Assembly: GCF_905220565.1 (NCBI RefSeq)
Contig: NC_059399.1
Location: 10,282,501-10,346,500 of the forward strand
From: Melitaea cinxia
Taxonomy: Eukaryota; Arthropoda; Insecta; Lepidoptera; Nymphalidae
Direction of reading: 5' to 3'
DNA: 64,000 bases
Below the pieces are notes generated by a model, which was not told the DNA's origin, did no database searches, and was given only the letters and a program-made list of their open reading frames with translations. Below, piece by piece: positions 31,430-44,349 of the stretch; the stretch's first letter is position 1, and each line of letters opens with the position of its first letter. Made by a program: the position numbers and the translations under genes.

Positions 31430-33465
31430 TGAGCTACTTATTTCCTGCCTACTTACCTAAGAAATTATCAATCAATAGCTTAAAATGCTTACATAATAAT
31501 CCGTACATTACGAAAAAATGTAAAAAATAACAGAGTATCGTAAGATTACTTATTATTATTATATTCTTTACTTATAAAAGATTTTTTTCGTATGATAAAA
31601 ATATGTAAAATTAAATTTTGAAGCTAAAAATGGTAAAAAAATGCAACTGTAGCGATATGACGTTTTTTAAATGTATAATCATAAACTTAGTCTCTATTCA
31701 ATATATTCATGAAATCAACAGATTCCACGCAGAGTATAATAGTTAATCAAGTAAGCTTCAAGTTTTCCGTGAATAATGATAGTAATATGTTCCATGCACT
31801 CGTTTGTGACCCTTGTAAATTTGACAAACTAGGGCTCGCTTAAATATTCAACCCTCGTTTATGTGAGGAAACACTTTATTTTTTGTTTGTGATTTATATG
31901 CTATATTTTAAGATCTTATTTTATTGTTTAAAAATAACCTTACATTTCCTCAGCCTTTTATTATTAAAAATAATATAATAATATTTATATATTTACAGGA
32001 AATCGGGATTACTAGAATTAGGAATATACGCACAAAACTGTAGTTTCGTCGTCGTAATTTAATAACAGCAGGGTCTTCTTATCTTTCTTGACCATGCTGT
32101 GCAACAAAAAAAAAATATATATAAGTATTGCAGAATTTAATCGTACTTCTTATAATAGAAAAAACTAAACATTAGAAAAAGTTTAAAAATTTAGAAATAG
32201 TTTATTTAAAAGGATAATTTATATTAAATCTTTTCATTGGTAATAATTCAAAATGTGTTTATATTTCTGGAAAAATCTGCCAAAGATGGTAAAAAGGTTA
32301 TACGGTAATTTTATTTTGATAACAAAACAGAGAAAGTTAAAAATTAAAACTAAACTACGACAAAAACATTTTATTACTTCACATTATGTCCTTTTCAATG
32401 TCAATTTATGTCAAATTGTGTGTAGCACAATTCAATATACTATGACATTATACAGCCTATATCAGCGTACGATTAATAGCCTTCTAATGATGCCTAATTT
32501 GTTTCAATATGACAAGTAGTTTGGGAGATATGAGGGAATACATGCACAGACATACACACATAGACTGATGATGAGATATGATTAGAATCCTCCTTCTGGC
32601 TTTTCCGTAGTTGCGTAAAAACGTAAATAACTGAAATAATTATTATTCGGTAATTCGCAGTGCAACATAATGATTAAATGTATTTCAGTTAAAAAGGTAT
32701 AAAAGTATCTTGTTTTTTAGTTATTAAGTTAATCACTGAACAACGACGGATACTTAAAACACGTCGTCTCGATTATGTTTATTTCGTCTAGAATAAAGGA
32801 TGGTACTTAGTAAAAATTAACAAATTTTACATGAATATTTCAAAACTTAAGCAGGCAGTAATTACTTTATTTACCGGAGAAATAAGTGAGCACTTATCTG
32901 GTTTTTAATTATTTACTTTGAGTACTCTTAAAAGTGTAATTTTTCTTTTTATATTAAAAACGGTAAATGTTTATGTAGTTATGTTCCGCAATTTTATAAA
33001 AAGTAGTAAGTCAAATAAAAACAAACGCATGTTAAGGTTTTTTTAGTAATCCATTGTTTCTTTCGTATAAAAATTTGTAAAAATAAATACTATTTGAGAT
33101 AAATCAAAGTTAAGTCGCATAACCGGACTTTTATTTGACTGAATGGCAATAAAAGCATTACAAGATTTTTGTATTCTCACAAATAAAGAGGAAAACAGTT
33201 TTTATGGTTCATAAATCCAACGGATCTTGGGAATAACCTGACTTTTTTAAACAATCTCAATAAATATGTTTGTCATTTACTTCTTCTTTCTTCTTTACCT
33301 TTTCTTGTTTTTGGTAATAAAGGACAGTAAATTTCCCCTATGAATGTATCTCAGATTCAACTGTAGATTATCATTTTTGTAGATTTTATTAAAATAATAC
33401 AGTAAATTTCAAAGTCACTAGATTTAAAATGTATTCTTTTCATGGCGTAAAAGTTAAAGTAACGC
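31430..33465. other. AT-rich sequence, nothing recognised
   Basis: About 2 kb with no repeat shared with the rest of the window. The open frame at 32253-32519 is Lys-rich and looks like composition rather than a gene. Confidence 0.45.
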
Positions 33466-33469
33466 TTTA

Positions 33470-33606
33470 CCTTTGCGACAAATCTAGCCCTGCGGTCACT
33501 AATCCGCCTACCCAGCGTGGTGACTATGGGTAACACACATTAGTTTGGGTGGTCACATTAACTTGTGGTGGCCTATGTCCAGCAGTGGAATGCGATGGGC
33601 TGAAGA
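33470..33606 (+). repeat. SINE-R 3' half
   Basis: Blocks GCGACAAATCTAGCCCTGCGG, CCCAGCGTGGTGACTATGGG and GGCCTATGTCCAGCAGTGGA identify it. It is moderately diverged. Confidence 0.7.
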
Positions 33607-33614
33607 GTGTTGCT

Positions 33615-35480
33615 GAATTTCGTTCGTATTATTTCTAACATACGAAACTATTTGAAAACGCAAAGTAGTTCAAAGCCTAGACTTCATCAGTACGACTGTT
33701 TAATGTGTTTTTACATAAGTTTAAGGAATCGAGTATATGGCAATAGATTATTATTACGAAAATCAATGTGATCAAGACATTCGAAGTCAATGTCGAAATA
33801 TCGAGCTCCACAAAAGCGAAAATAATAAACATGGTAAATATCCCGTTTTCGAATAATTATCGTAATAGAAGTAACCATGTTAATCTTAAATCTTATATAG
33901 ATTATTATTATTTATTATCACCTGAATAAGAAGAATAGTAATTATGCGATTTTTTTTAAAAACGGTCCCCTCTGTTTTGTAATACGCATAATTATACTTA
34001 ATTATAATAATACATGTATTGTTTTTATTTCTCATATAACTTCTATAATGATTTGCAATAATCATAGTAAAAATTAAGGAAAAAATACGCAGGAACTCCT
34101 TGAATGTGGGTCACTCTGCGATGAGACCACTCTGTCAAGATTCTTGTCCTATATTGTGATGCGTTAACCTCTACTATCTATATTAATTTAGACTAGTCGT
34201 AACTTGTCGTTAGTGTTCATTACTTGGATGTATGAAAAATTTTGAAATAAATGAAAAACGGACGTGTTAAAAATATTCTCAACAAATTTCAGTAATTTTA
34301 TTTCATCATTCAAGGGTGGATTAAAGTTATAGAATGATTTTAGCTTATAAATTTGATGATCGAAAACTTCAGAATCGGTTTCTTAAGTTTATTTCTAAGT
34401 CTGAAAAATATAAAATTTTATTTTTCTTTATTGCAAGATATCAGAAGGCCCTTAAGATTTGTAGAAAAAAAACGTTATCAGATAACTTTATCCATCTATA
34501 GATGGCGACTTTAAAACATTTAAATATATATATATAAGCTGCTTAAAGTTATTATGATATAATCTGGATCTAATGCAGTTATTTTTAATAGAATTAAAAA
34601 AGAGTATGTATTAACTACGATATGCCAAAAACCATAACATCAATAATTGAATAAAATAAGAGCATATGAAGGTAATTCGTGTCGTGACATATGACATCAT
34701 TGTTACTAACGTTATTTACGTTGCCTTATATGAAGCTGAAAAAGAATAATCATTGTAATTTTTTGTAACAAAAGGAATGATATAAAATATTTTTTGTTAT
34801 GATATTATGGCCGTGTTACCCGTCATAGGGACGCGCTCAGCGACGACTCTACTCTATCATGCTTGTGTCATATTGTCCCGCGTTAACCTTTTATATGTAA
34901 GTCATAATATTTCACGTCACGATAAAACATACATATTTTTGATTAAGTTCAATAGTTAGTGTAACAGTCATTTTACTTATAATTGAAATACCACGGTACA
35001 AATAAACGAGATTGTATCTGCTCGTATTTCCCATAGGATATTAAAGAATATTGCACTGCAAAAAATTGAAAAACGCAGCTCTTTCGAGTTTGTATTGAAG
35101 TACACAGATATCAAAAATTGTGAATTAAATATTATGAAGCAATTCTGTTAATGACATATTTTAGTCCGATTTAACGTACTAATACAAGATGGAATTAAAA
35201 AAAATAGGTTTGTGGTTTTATCGTAGAGATGAAATGAAAATGGGTTTGAATAGAAAGATCTTTTTATTTTAATAGCTACTTTAAGCCCCATAGAATTTAA
35301 GCTGGCTCTACTTTAAGAAAATACAATGCAAGCTACTTTAGATCCTACATTTCTCAAGTGGGGCCCGATCTTTCTTTATAAAAAGAAAATCTACGCTCCT
35401 AAACTAACGTAAAACATGCTTACAACTACATTTGAAAAACGAGCAGTCTATAAATTGTTAAAAGTTTAAAATATATCATA
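33615..35480. other. AT-rich sequence with two weakly similar segments
   Basis: 34125-34190 and 34840-34900 share a pattern of ACTCT(G/A)TCA followed by GTC(C/A)TAT and GCGTTAACCT. They may be decayed copies of one repeat. Nothing else was recognised. Confidence 0.35.
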
Positions 35481-35484
35481 TTGA

Positions 35485-35745
35485 TCAAGGGCACAGCAGG
35501 ATATTTCCAGCTCAAAATCTGGAGCGGCTTATGAAAGTGCCTTAACTTTACGGAAGATCACGTCTAAATAGTACTGTTCTGAAGTAGTGTTGTGTTCCTT
35601 AGGTGAGTCAGGTAGCCAGAGCTCCTGGGGAGGATCGGGGGGTAGACTCGAAGTTCTTACGATGCTTCTGGCATCTATAAGCCGCGGTAACCATTTATCA
35701 TTTGTTGAGCTGTACGCTTGTTTGCCGACTCAGTCGTAAAAAAAA
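35485..35745 (+). repeat. Family C SINE-like, near full length
   Basis: Complete series of family blocks from GGGCACAGCAGGATATTTCC to CTTGTTTGCCGA and an A run. It is the second best copy in the window. Confidence 0.7.
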
Positions 35746-35749
35746 GCAT

Positions 35750-36295
35750 AGATCTCCAGAATCACGACTGTGAAGAACGCATCAAATCTTGTAGCAGATT
35801 TTACGCAGTAGGAAGGAATCTGAGAAACAAAAAATATTTCATTTGGCTTCTATATTTAACAATCTATTTGGTTCTTGGGCTATGTTCTAGATTTTACTAT
35901 AAAACATAAAATTTTGAGTAGTATTTATATGAACACCACATTAAACAATTTTTATAAATCAATATTTAATTTGTGGTTGTAATATACTTAAACAATACGC
36001 AGGTAAACATGAAGAAAGGCTTTCATACCTGCCGAGATAACCGATATATGTAAATGTTGTTATAAGATATAAGTATAAATGAATTCATTAAAGCCGAACA
36101 ATATATTTGAGCTGATTATTGTCATAGTTATTAATGACTTTTTGGATTACGAGTCTCGTATTTCTTTAAAAGTTAGAATGGTAGAGTTTTCTTACAAAAT
36201 ACAGTTATGTCTATTCTAATGATTGGTTCATTTTTGAAAATATGTATGAAGAAATTGTGTTATTAAATAAAAACAAGTAAACAAACCGGAAAGAT
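35750..36295. other. No feature recognised
   Basis: AT-rich sequence; the frame at 35718-35909 overlaps the SINE tail and shows no domain. Confidence 0.4.
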
Positions 36296-36299
36296 TTTT

Positions 36300-36372
36300 A
36301 TATGAATACATAAAGTAAAAAAATATAGTCGAATTGAGAACTTTCACAATTTTTTTGAAGTCGGTTAAAAGA
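36300..36372 (-). mobile_element. Family Y left-end fragment
   Basis: The minus strand starts AACCGACTTCAAAAAAATTG and continues GAAAGTTCTCAATTCGACTA, matching the left end at 27831. Confidence 0.6.
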
Positions 36373-36379
36373 AACCTAA

Positions 36380-39300
36380 GTTTAATAAAATTAATTTTTG
36401 AATATTTCATTTTTTATTATAAGTCAGTTTCGACTAGTAAAAATTTGTAATAACTTAGCACAGGCTTTGACGATAACATGTACAAGTAATTTTTTTATGA
36501 CCTATGTAGGACAAGCTAAATACACAAGCTATTATACAATTATAAAATATAGTATAAGCTAAGTATATACTAAATGTAACTTTCATAAAATCGATTGTGT
36601 TCGCTCTTGAAGTAATTTACATAACTTTTGAAAACGCTGGCTAAAGGGCGCCTTGCTGTGATTCTTTGTTTGAACAAATCACGTACCCTTATCTGCATTT
36701 AGATGGGCTTATTTCATTCAGATATTCACGATTACGAGCGGCTCTAAGCCAATACAAATGACGGGGATTCGGTTATTTGCAGTTGGTGTAAACTTTGTAG
36801 GTGTATCGAAACATTACCCGATATACCCTTTCTTATATGTTGGGCTCGAAATTGGACGGATATATCTCAGTGATGCGTACCTTTATTTTTATGATATCTT
36901 GGCAAATTCATTCTAGCATTATACCTTAAGTTGACACAATAATTTTGTTACCTCAAAAAGCTGCAAACTATAATGTATTGTTTAAAATATATATATGTAT
37001 GTTTTCAGTCAGTATTCAATATACATTTTGCTAAAAGGAAATATTATAACGATAATATTTTTCATACTTGTATTTCAAAGACGAATGTTCTGATCTCTAA
37101 TTCAGTCAAGTGAAAAAAAGTATTGAAGTATATTTATTAAAAGATCTTTATTCATTCATCGGCTTCTTTCTGGAATTTTTTCCATGAACGGTCAGAGGAA
37201 AAACTTTATATACACATAATTGCTTAAACGACATATTACATAAAATTACTTAAGGTATTGTACCCACATAAACGTTCAAAGATATGTACAGTATAATAAG
37301 TTACCGTAATATTTTAAATACAGTCACATTACAATCCTACCCTACCTAACCTATTGCAAACCTCAAAGGTATGCACTGTCTAACTGATGAAGAAAACATA
37401 TCAGATTGCATTGTTATTTTATGATTTGAAATTTGAACATTATATTTAAATTAACACATAAAATACGAGTGATTAAATGTTTTTGTTACAGTTCCATAAT
37501 TTGACGATTTGCAATATTAAACAAGAACAACATTAGACATTGCCGGAGGAACTAACAACGTGACAAGAGGTTTCCATATATTAGATATTGCAAATTTGTG
37601 ATAATATTATTCTTCTTATGAGATTCAAATAAGTTAAAGGTTTTTTTTTTTAATATATAATTAACGTTGCATACATCAAAATATCTTTGATGACTATTCT
37701 TTTTCTTGTCATTGTTTTCACATTCGTCTATTTCACAATCACATTTTTATACTACAAAATCAACGAAATGATATTTAAGGAAATTTACGATTAAATTTAT
37801 AGTTCTTAGAAAATATATTATACAAATACTAATGCTAGTATCCACTAATAGTTATGTATATAAAAGTATAGTAGTGTAGTCTATACATAAACAGTAGTAG
37901 TAAATTTAAATAATTTTAATATAGAATCCGCTCAAAAGTTTTGAAACGGCTAAAATTTAGCACATTGCTGAGAAGGCAAAATATCTCAAACCAAATGCCT
38001 GAACTGGTAAAAAGCTAAGCGTATGATGAAATACTGTAGAAAATAAGTGTAATTTCGAAATATCAAGTCTTGGTATCTGAAGTGTATGAAAAATATAACT
38101 TTCTTAATTATACACAATTGAATAGTTATATATATTTATATCATATTTTGTTTTATTTTTTTTTTTTACATTTTTTGAGTTTTATCTTTAAATATAAAAA
38201 ACGACATTCTAACATGTACTATAAAAACGCATACATATATACATAAAGATATCAATCAAGATTTGTTCTGAAGTAATGCCTGAGCATGATAAATTAAACT
38301 CCAAAATTTATATAAGATAAAAGCGTACCCAGGAGAACATGAAACATTTACATGTTATATTGTTATAGATCCCCGTATTTAACTAATTATAATACCTACT
38401 ATCCTAGTAGTATATTCAATGTTTGGTCTATTCAATTTTATGTTCGTATTATGAACATGAAATAATTACTGTTTTGGTGCAGGAGTTGAAACAAATAGAT
38501 ATTAAATAGTGTTAAAATATAGGATTATGTTCAGACATTATCTCCTGGATGAACTTTACAATTACAAAATAACAATTAAAATTAAGGGTAAAGGACGCAT
38601 ATATAGTGAGCAACGACAATGATTTGGTTAAAATAGAGCTTAATGACAGTATCATATATATTTTATTGTTTGAAATACGTTAGCTTATATGTTAAAATAT
38701 ATTATTGTATTGTTTTTAAATGTTAACTACTATTTTGTACACATAAACATTAAAAATATATAAGTAATAATAAAATCATTTATTTTTAGTAGGAAACGAC
38801 AAGTGAGTGTATGTATATCATTATAGAACTTTTAAATACTGACATACAAAAGTGTGCAAAGTCCATAGCAATAGTTTTGCGTGCACCTATGAAGAAAGCA
38901 GGACCTTAGTATAAACATGTAATTTTAACTTATCGACACAATGTAACTCTTGAATGATTAGAAATATTATGTAAACTTAATAATAATTTTATTTGTCTAT
39001 AGCATGACTATGTATATTAAAGTCTCAATACGCAGCTGACAGATTTTAAAATCGAAAACCATAACGTACAAAAGTTAAAGTAATAGAAAACCCAATATTA
39101 GACGCACATTTGTATTGGCTTAGAGCTATTAAAGGATTTGCAACAGCTGAAGCTTTGTGTAAGCTTCTGTATATGTTACGGTTTTGCCCTTCGGTATGAT
39201 CTAATTTTGTCTCGGTACGAAGCAGTAAAACGGTGTAATGGGCCCGAACAAAATGGCTCTGATTTATTGAGGGCATGCCACCCAGTTTGCACTGACATAC

Positions 39301-40250
39301 GTAGATATATCGTGGTAGATATCACAATATGGTGCGACAGATCGTTTAATATGATCTATGGAATTTTCATTAAAACATTATTTTTAATTTTACGAATACA
39401 CACATTTATGTATGTACATAATATATAACATTAAAAATAGACTATTTTAATATATACCTACGTATAAATACGTAAACCATAATTTTGTTACGAAATATTA
39501 TTAAAATAAAAAATGTAATGCGTATTCATATCACATCCAACAACACTATACGATCAAAAATATAAAATAATTTCAATCTACAGCTTTAAATATTGATTTA
39601 CCTAAAACGTTACAATTTAGGAAATTTACTCCAGACAAACTCAATCTTGTATCACGTAAACCATGATGATTCAACATTGTAAATTATCTTGCCATAATAT
39701 TTAATTTTTATCATTAAATAATTTTAGTACATACTTAAGATTTTTATATCATATCATATCTAAAATTATGTTTTTTCTTCAAAATTTAGTCTCTGAAATT
39801 TAACCTTTCTTAAACATTGAATTAAGCATCTTAATTTCGACATGACAATTTGTCTAAATATTTATGTCACATTCTGATTTTGTTATTTTCAATTAGCTTT
39901 CATTACGAGACAGGCGCAAGGGCCACTAAACAGCTGAAACGAGCTAATACGCTTCGTTGTAGTTAATCAAATAACCACGATATTAATGCTCTATTTTAAT
40001 ACGCTACCTAAATTTGGCTGTGGTTTAATCTTTTATTTAACTTTAATTTAGACATTTAAAAAGTACACAATACAATGAATTCGAAGATATTTCTTGTGTT
40101 ATTCACATTTGTGAAAACTTCTATGATTATGAGACTTCTATATTTATTATGATTGAGTTTAAGACAAAACAGTCAATATGTAATAGTAAGTATAAAAACA
40201 TTTTTGAATATAAAATGTCATATCTAATCATAAAATATTTAGTCCAAATA
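36380..40250. other. Nearly 4 kb without recognised gene or transposon
   Basis: Two patches are less AT-rich: 36640-36800 and 39100-39330. They share a 20-base inverted match (36741-36760 with 39107-39126). No reading frame gave a known domain. This is the longest stretch free of identifiable mobile DNA, so conserved non-coding sequence is possible but cannot be shown here. Confidence 0.4.
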
Positions 40251-40257
40251 ATTGTTA

Positions 40258-40714
40258 TTGGAAATATAATAAAATGGTAGGAAAGTCAAAACTGTACATT
40301 GAATATTTTTTAAAGAATACTTGGGGTACTATATCTACAATCGATACCGAATTCAAAAATATAGTTTTTAGAATTTTTGTCTGATTGTCTGTTTGCCTGT
40401 TTGTCTGTATGTATGTCCGGGATAAACTCAAAAAGTACCGCATGGATTTACTTTAAATTTGGCACGAATATTATTAAGAAGTCGGGTCAACATATAGGCT
40501 ACAAATTATTACGCTATCACCTACGGGGAACGAGCAGTGAACCTTTATTTCTTCAACGCATTCTGTAACAACGTGTAATCTAACGATGCATATTTGAATC
40601 TTGATATTATGTTAATAACCATGCTATAAGCTAGCTTCATACTATAAATAAAGACATTCTGTAGTATATTTAGTATCAGCATTGCACCCGTGCGAAGCCG
40701 GGGCGGGTCGCTAG
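40258..40714 (+). mobile_element. Helitron (family H3), longer form
   Basis: The 5' block AAAATGGTAGGAAAGTCAAA and the 3' hairpin GCGAAGCCGGGGCGGGTCGC ending CTAG, then T, are shared with 23932-24201. The interior includes GTCTGTTTGCCTGTTTGTCT and GGGATAAACTC. It is about 457 bases and non-coding. The exact 5' TC is uncertain. Confidence 0.7.
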
Positions 40715-40724
40715 TTGGAAATAT

Positions 40725-40856
40725 ATCTATCGCCCATTGAACCGACGATCTACGTAAGATTGCCGGTGTGGGCTGGATGAGGATTGCGAAAACATGGATG
40801 TTTGGCGCGAACTTTGGGAGGCATATGTCCAGCAGTGGACTGGTATAAGCTGAACT
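40725..40856 (+). pseudogene. RTE-type LINE C-terminus
   Basis: One frame gives DDLRKIAGVGWMRIA. After a one-base shift near 40790 the sequence continues MDVWRELWEAYVQQWT and stops. The order W..DD(L)RK..G..W...A then WREL.EAYVQQW is the expected end of an RTE ORF. It supplies the link between the coding end of an RTE LINE and the tail shared by SINE-R. The copy is a short 5'-truncated remnant. Confidence 0.65.
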
Positions 40857-40869
40857 GACTCACTGACTG

Positions 40870-41420
40870 AGATATATCTTATTTGTATAAATGGTTTTAT
40901 ATGCTTTGAAATTTACATTCCGTGACCTATGATGATTTTCATTCGTTCTTCACAGTTTCAGTATATGATACTTTCAATATTGCGACCAAGTTGTTAGGCA
41001 CGCGCTGCTTACTGAATGGGATTATGGAAGCCTGCCACGTAGCTATTGTTCTACAAACGTTAGATTAAACGTCCGATAATTTGTAGCCTCAAGAGCAAAG
41101 CTTTACACGACTTAGCTATTGACTAGAATATTGTGAGGCAGAAGTCAATTAATAGTCGTGTGGCAAATTTTACTTTCATTTCAGTTTTATTTTTCTATAC
41201 CGTTTATTCGGCTGACTAGATTTTTTCTCGTATTATTCTTGTTTGAGTAGTCTTCTGAGTGAAGTTAGGAATTATTATTTTAGATAACACTAAAGGTAAA
41301 ATTTTATTTAAGTTTAGATTATTATTATTTATGGCCATAAATTTCTCACCACAATAGTCATAATATCAAAATGAAAGACTGATTATACTATTAACAAATA
41401 TGTAGTAATAATTGTTAATA
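40870..41420. other. No feature recognised
   Basis: AT-rich; nothing supported. Confidence 0.4.
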
Positions 41421-41424
41421 GTGT

Positions 41425-41775
41425 GTTACACTGTATGGTTACGGCAGTAAAGAACATAGCCACACTCTCTCTTCTCGTGGTTTTACGACAGTAGAGGCGA
41501 CTAAGGGATAACACAGTTCCACTACCTCTTTGGAAATTAAAAAGCAGAGGGGGGATAACTATCTAACTGCTGGCTTTCTAATACACAGGCCGAAGATGGG
41601 CAGCAGCATCTTCGGTACGACAAAGCCAGCCCTGCGGTCACCAACCCGCCTGCCCAGCGTGGTGACTATAGGCAAAACACATGAGTCCGCGCCATAATGT
41701 TTGGCGCCAACTTGTGGAGGCCTATGTCCAGCAGTGGACTGCGATAGGCTGAAGTGATTATGATAATGATGAATA
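41425..41775 (+). repeat. SINE-R, full length
   Basis: From GTATGGTTACGGCAGTAAAG through AGGCGACTAAGGGATAACAC and GCAGCATCTTCGGTACGACA to GGCCTATGTCCAGCAGTGGA and a TGATTATGATAATGATG tail. It is the best plus-strand full copy for defining the family ends. Confidence 0.8.
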
Positions 41776-41779
41776 ATTG

Positions 41780-42235
41780 TAAAATTTTATCACGAGGTTA
41801 TTTTTACCAGCAATTTTCACCCCTAACGTAATACTTGTCCATTTTAAAAGACGGAAGGCAATAATAGCTATAAAAGAAAGAGGAAAACTTTTGCCGACTC
41901 TGTGGCAAATCGACTACATTGTATTACGGTCAGAAAGTATTCAAGACATTGAACAAAGTATAAATACATTGTAGAAATGAAATAATATTTTATTTTCTTA
42001 CGTTGTTTGCTTAAAGTATTTTTATATAACATATCTGGTACTTAATTACATTTATTTCTGTTTTACTTTTATATTGAGATAGTAGCACAAAAACAATACA
42101 AGCCAATTCGATGACCTTGTCCTGTATTACGAACTAATTTCGGAAAATTCTGGATACACCTTAATAACCTAGTTTAACCTAGTTTCATAAAAATCACTTG
42201 AGCCGTTTTAAGGGAGTGCGACCATAAACTTAGTG
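41780..42235. other. AT-rich sequence, nothing recognised
   Basis: Part of 42180-42240 (GAGCCGTTTTAAGGGAGTGC) is LINE- or Helitron-like wording but too short to assign. Confidence 0.35.
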
Positions 42236-42245
42236 ACATGATATA

Positions 42246-42275
<30 letters not shown>

Positions 42276-42284
<9 letters not shown>

Positions 42285-42492
42285 TTCGTGTCACGATGTA
42301 TGTTCCAGATAAACTTCGAAACTACTGAACCAATTTTTATCAAATTATGTAAGCATCTGTAATTTGGTCCAACTTGGGAGATAGGGTGATTTTTATCTCA
42401 ATTGGACCCGGTAGGTGGCGCTTCTATCGTATGTAAGCTATCAAATTCTGTACCTGTTTTCCGGGTAGGACAACGTCTGCCGGGTCCGCTAG
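42276..42492 (+). mobile_element. Helitron (family H2), 3' end intact
   Basis: Begins within a (TA)n tract at AAAAATTTCGTGTCACGATG and ends GGGTCCGCTAG. It holds the block GTAGGTGGCGCTTC. Its end is joined without any spacer to the start of the next Helitron. Confidence 0.7.
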
Positions 42493-42620
42493 TCTTATAC
42501 ATATATAAAATTCTCGTGCCACAATGTTAATTACAATACTTCTCCTAAACGGTTGGGCTGATTTTTATGAAATTTTGTGTGCATATTGGGTTTGGGTTTG
42601 AGAATCAGCCAACATCTATT
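42493..42620 (+). mobile_element. Helitron 5' part (family H2)
   Basis: Starts TCTTATACATATATAAAATT directly after the CTAG of the previous element. It continues ACGGTTGGGCTGATTTTTAT and stops matching the family at about 42620, where a pentamer repeat follows. Confidence 0.65.
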
Positions 42621-42639
42621 TTTAGATTTAGATTATACG

Positions 42640-42780
42640 CTACTAGATTATACACGATTCTACTCGATTCTACTCGATTCTACTCGAATCTACTCTACTT
42701 TACTCTCTGTTCTGTTCTATTCCGTCCTATTCTATTCTGTTCTATTCTATTTTATTGCATCCTATCTCGTTCTATTCTAT
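42640..42780 (+). repeat. TTCTA-type pentamer minisatellite
   Basis: Runs of TTCTACTCGA decamers grade into TTCTA and TTCTG pentamers. It lies between two Helitrons and inside the place where the downstream half of the H2 element would be. Confidence 0.85.
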
Positions 42781-42787
42781 TAATTAA

Positions 42788-43068
42788 TCAAGACAAATAA
42801 ATAAAACTGGACTATTTTACTAAATGCATATTTATGAGCACACGGTACATATACCAAAGTAACATTTTTCATAATTTTTGTCTATCTGTCTGTTTGTTCT
42901 GGCTAATCTCTGAAACGGCTAGACCGATTTTAATGGTACTTTCACTTGTAGACAGCTGATGTAATAAGGCGTAACTAAAGCTACTTTTATTTCAGAAATT
43001 TATTTATTTTATAACTGCGAACGATAACATTTTAAATTCCGCGCGGATGAAGTCGCGGGCACAGCTAG
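42788..43068 (+). mobile_element. Complete Helitron (family H1)
   Basis: TCAAGACAAATAAATAAAAC at the start, GCGGGCACAGCTAG at the end, flanked by A and T. It is 281 bases long, collinear with the minus-strand copy at 8366-8680, and non-coding. Confidence 0.8.
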
Positions 43069-43245
43069 TATATATAACTCTCGAACAATTGCACTAAACT
43101 GGATAACTCTTTATTTTGTTCGATAATGTCGTGTCGTTGTTGTGTCTTTTTTGTTGTATGTAGTTGTGGTCGGCTATTTTATAATAAATTTAAACTGGAT
43201 TAGTATTCGACAGTTGATTAATTTGTAAATAGTACATTAATTAGA

Positions 43246-43349
43246 CAGCGATAATGACTATGGACAACACACATGAGTTCACATGAGTTTTAGCGCGAAC
43301 TTGTGGATTCCTATGTCCAGCAGTGGACTGCGATAGGCTGAAGTGATGA
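43246..43349 (+). repeat. SINE-R 3' tail
   Basis: Last 100 bases of SINE-R with a small local duplication of CACATGAGTT and a TGATGATGA tail. Confidence 0.65.
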
Positions 43350-43489
43350 TGAAGTAATGATTATGTTGGCATTATTCAGATTTTTGTAAGCATTAGTTAG
43401 TTAGTAAACCACATGTTCCTTTTCATAAAATACAATACCAAATACTTCGTTTGAGCCTATCATATTTTCATTAAAAAATGATAATTATT

Positions 43490-43755
43490 GAGGTAGACAA
43501 TGGCAGGAAATATTTTACTCAAAATTTGGAGCAGCCTGACCGAGGCAGTACCTCGCCTACCTTACAGAAGGTCACAGCTAAATTAGACTATCAAGTAGTG
43601 TTGTGTTCCTGTAGTAAGGTAGCCAGAACTCCTGGTCGGGGGGGATAGGGTCGGCGATGCGCTGGCAACGATCCTCGTTTCGCTGGTCTCCATAAGCTAC
43701 GGTATTCTCTTATATCAAACCGTATGCTTGTTTGCCACATTTGTCATAAAAAAAT
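43490..43755 (+). repeat. Family C SINE-like, near full length
   Basis: The block series is the same as at 9398 and 35485, ending TGCTTGTTTGCCACATTTGT and an A run. Confidence 0.7.
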
Positions 43756-44025
43756 CTATAGTATATCTATAATTATAGACAGTACGTCTAGGTAAATTGT
43801 TTGTAATATCTTTGTAATTTAATGTTACTTCTAGCCTTAGATGATAATTTGTTTTAGGATAATAATGATATTGGTATTATGGAAAGTGTGAAATGCACGA
43901 AACATAATAGGTTTATTTGTATTCTTATCTGTTTCATTTTTTTAAATAAAAAATAGCGAGCGCTAACATAGTAACAACAATTTTTTAAAATTTCTTCACA
44001 TTAGCATAATCATTCATAATTTTAG

Positions 44026-44342
44026 CCCATTACAGTCCACTGCTGGATGTAGGCCTTCACAACTTCGCGCCAAAAAATGGCGCGAAGTCTTGTGTGTTGC
44101 CCATAGTCACCACGCTGGGCAGGCGGGTTGGTGACCGCTGGGCTGGCTTTGTCGCACCGAAGACGCTGCTGCCCGTCTTTGGGCTGTATATTTCGAAGCC
44201 AGCAGTTGGATGGTTATCCCGCTATCGGTCGGCTTTATAAGTTGCAAGGTAGTACTAGAACTGTGTTATCCCTTAGTCGCCTCTTACGACACCTACGGGA
44301 AGAGAGTGGGTGGTTATATTCGTTGATGCCGTAGCCACACAG
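44026..44342 (-). repeat. SINE-R, full length
   Basis: Minus-strand copy from GTGTGGCTACGGCATCAACG (44338) to the RTE-like tail near 44030. Open frames across it are not genes. Confidence 0.8.
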
Positions 44343-44349
44343 CATAATA

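Noticed and set aside
42567..42800. Two plus-strand frames rich in Leu, Phe and Tyr
   Set aside because: They translate the TTCTA pentamer array and a Helitron end.
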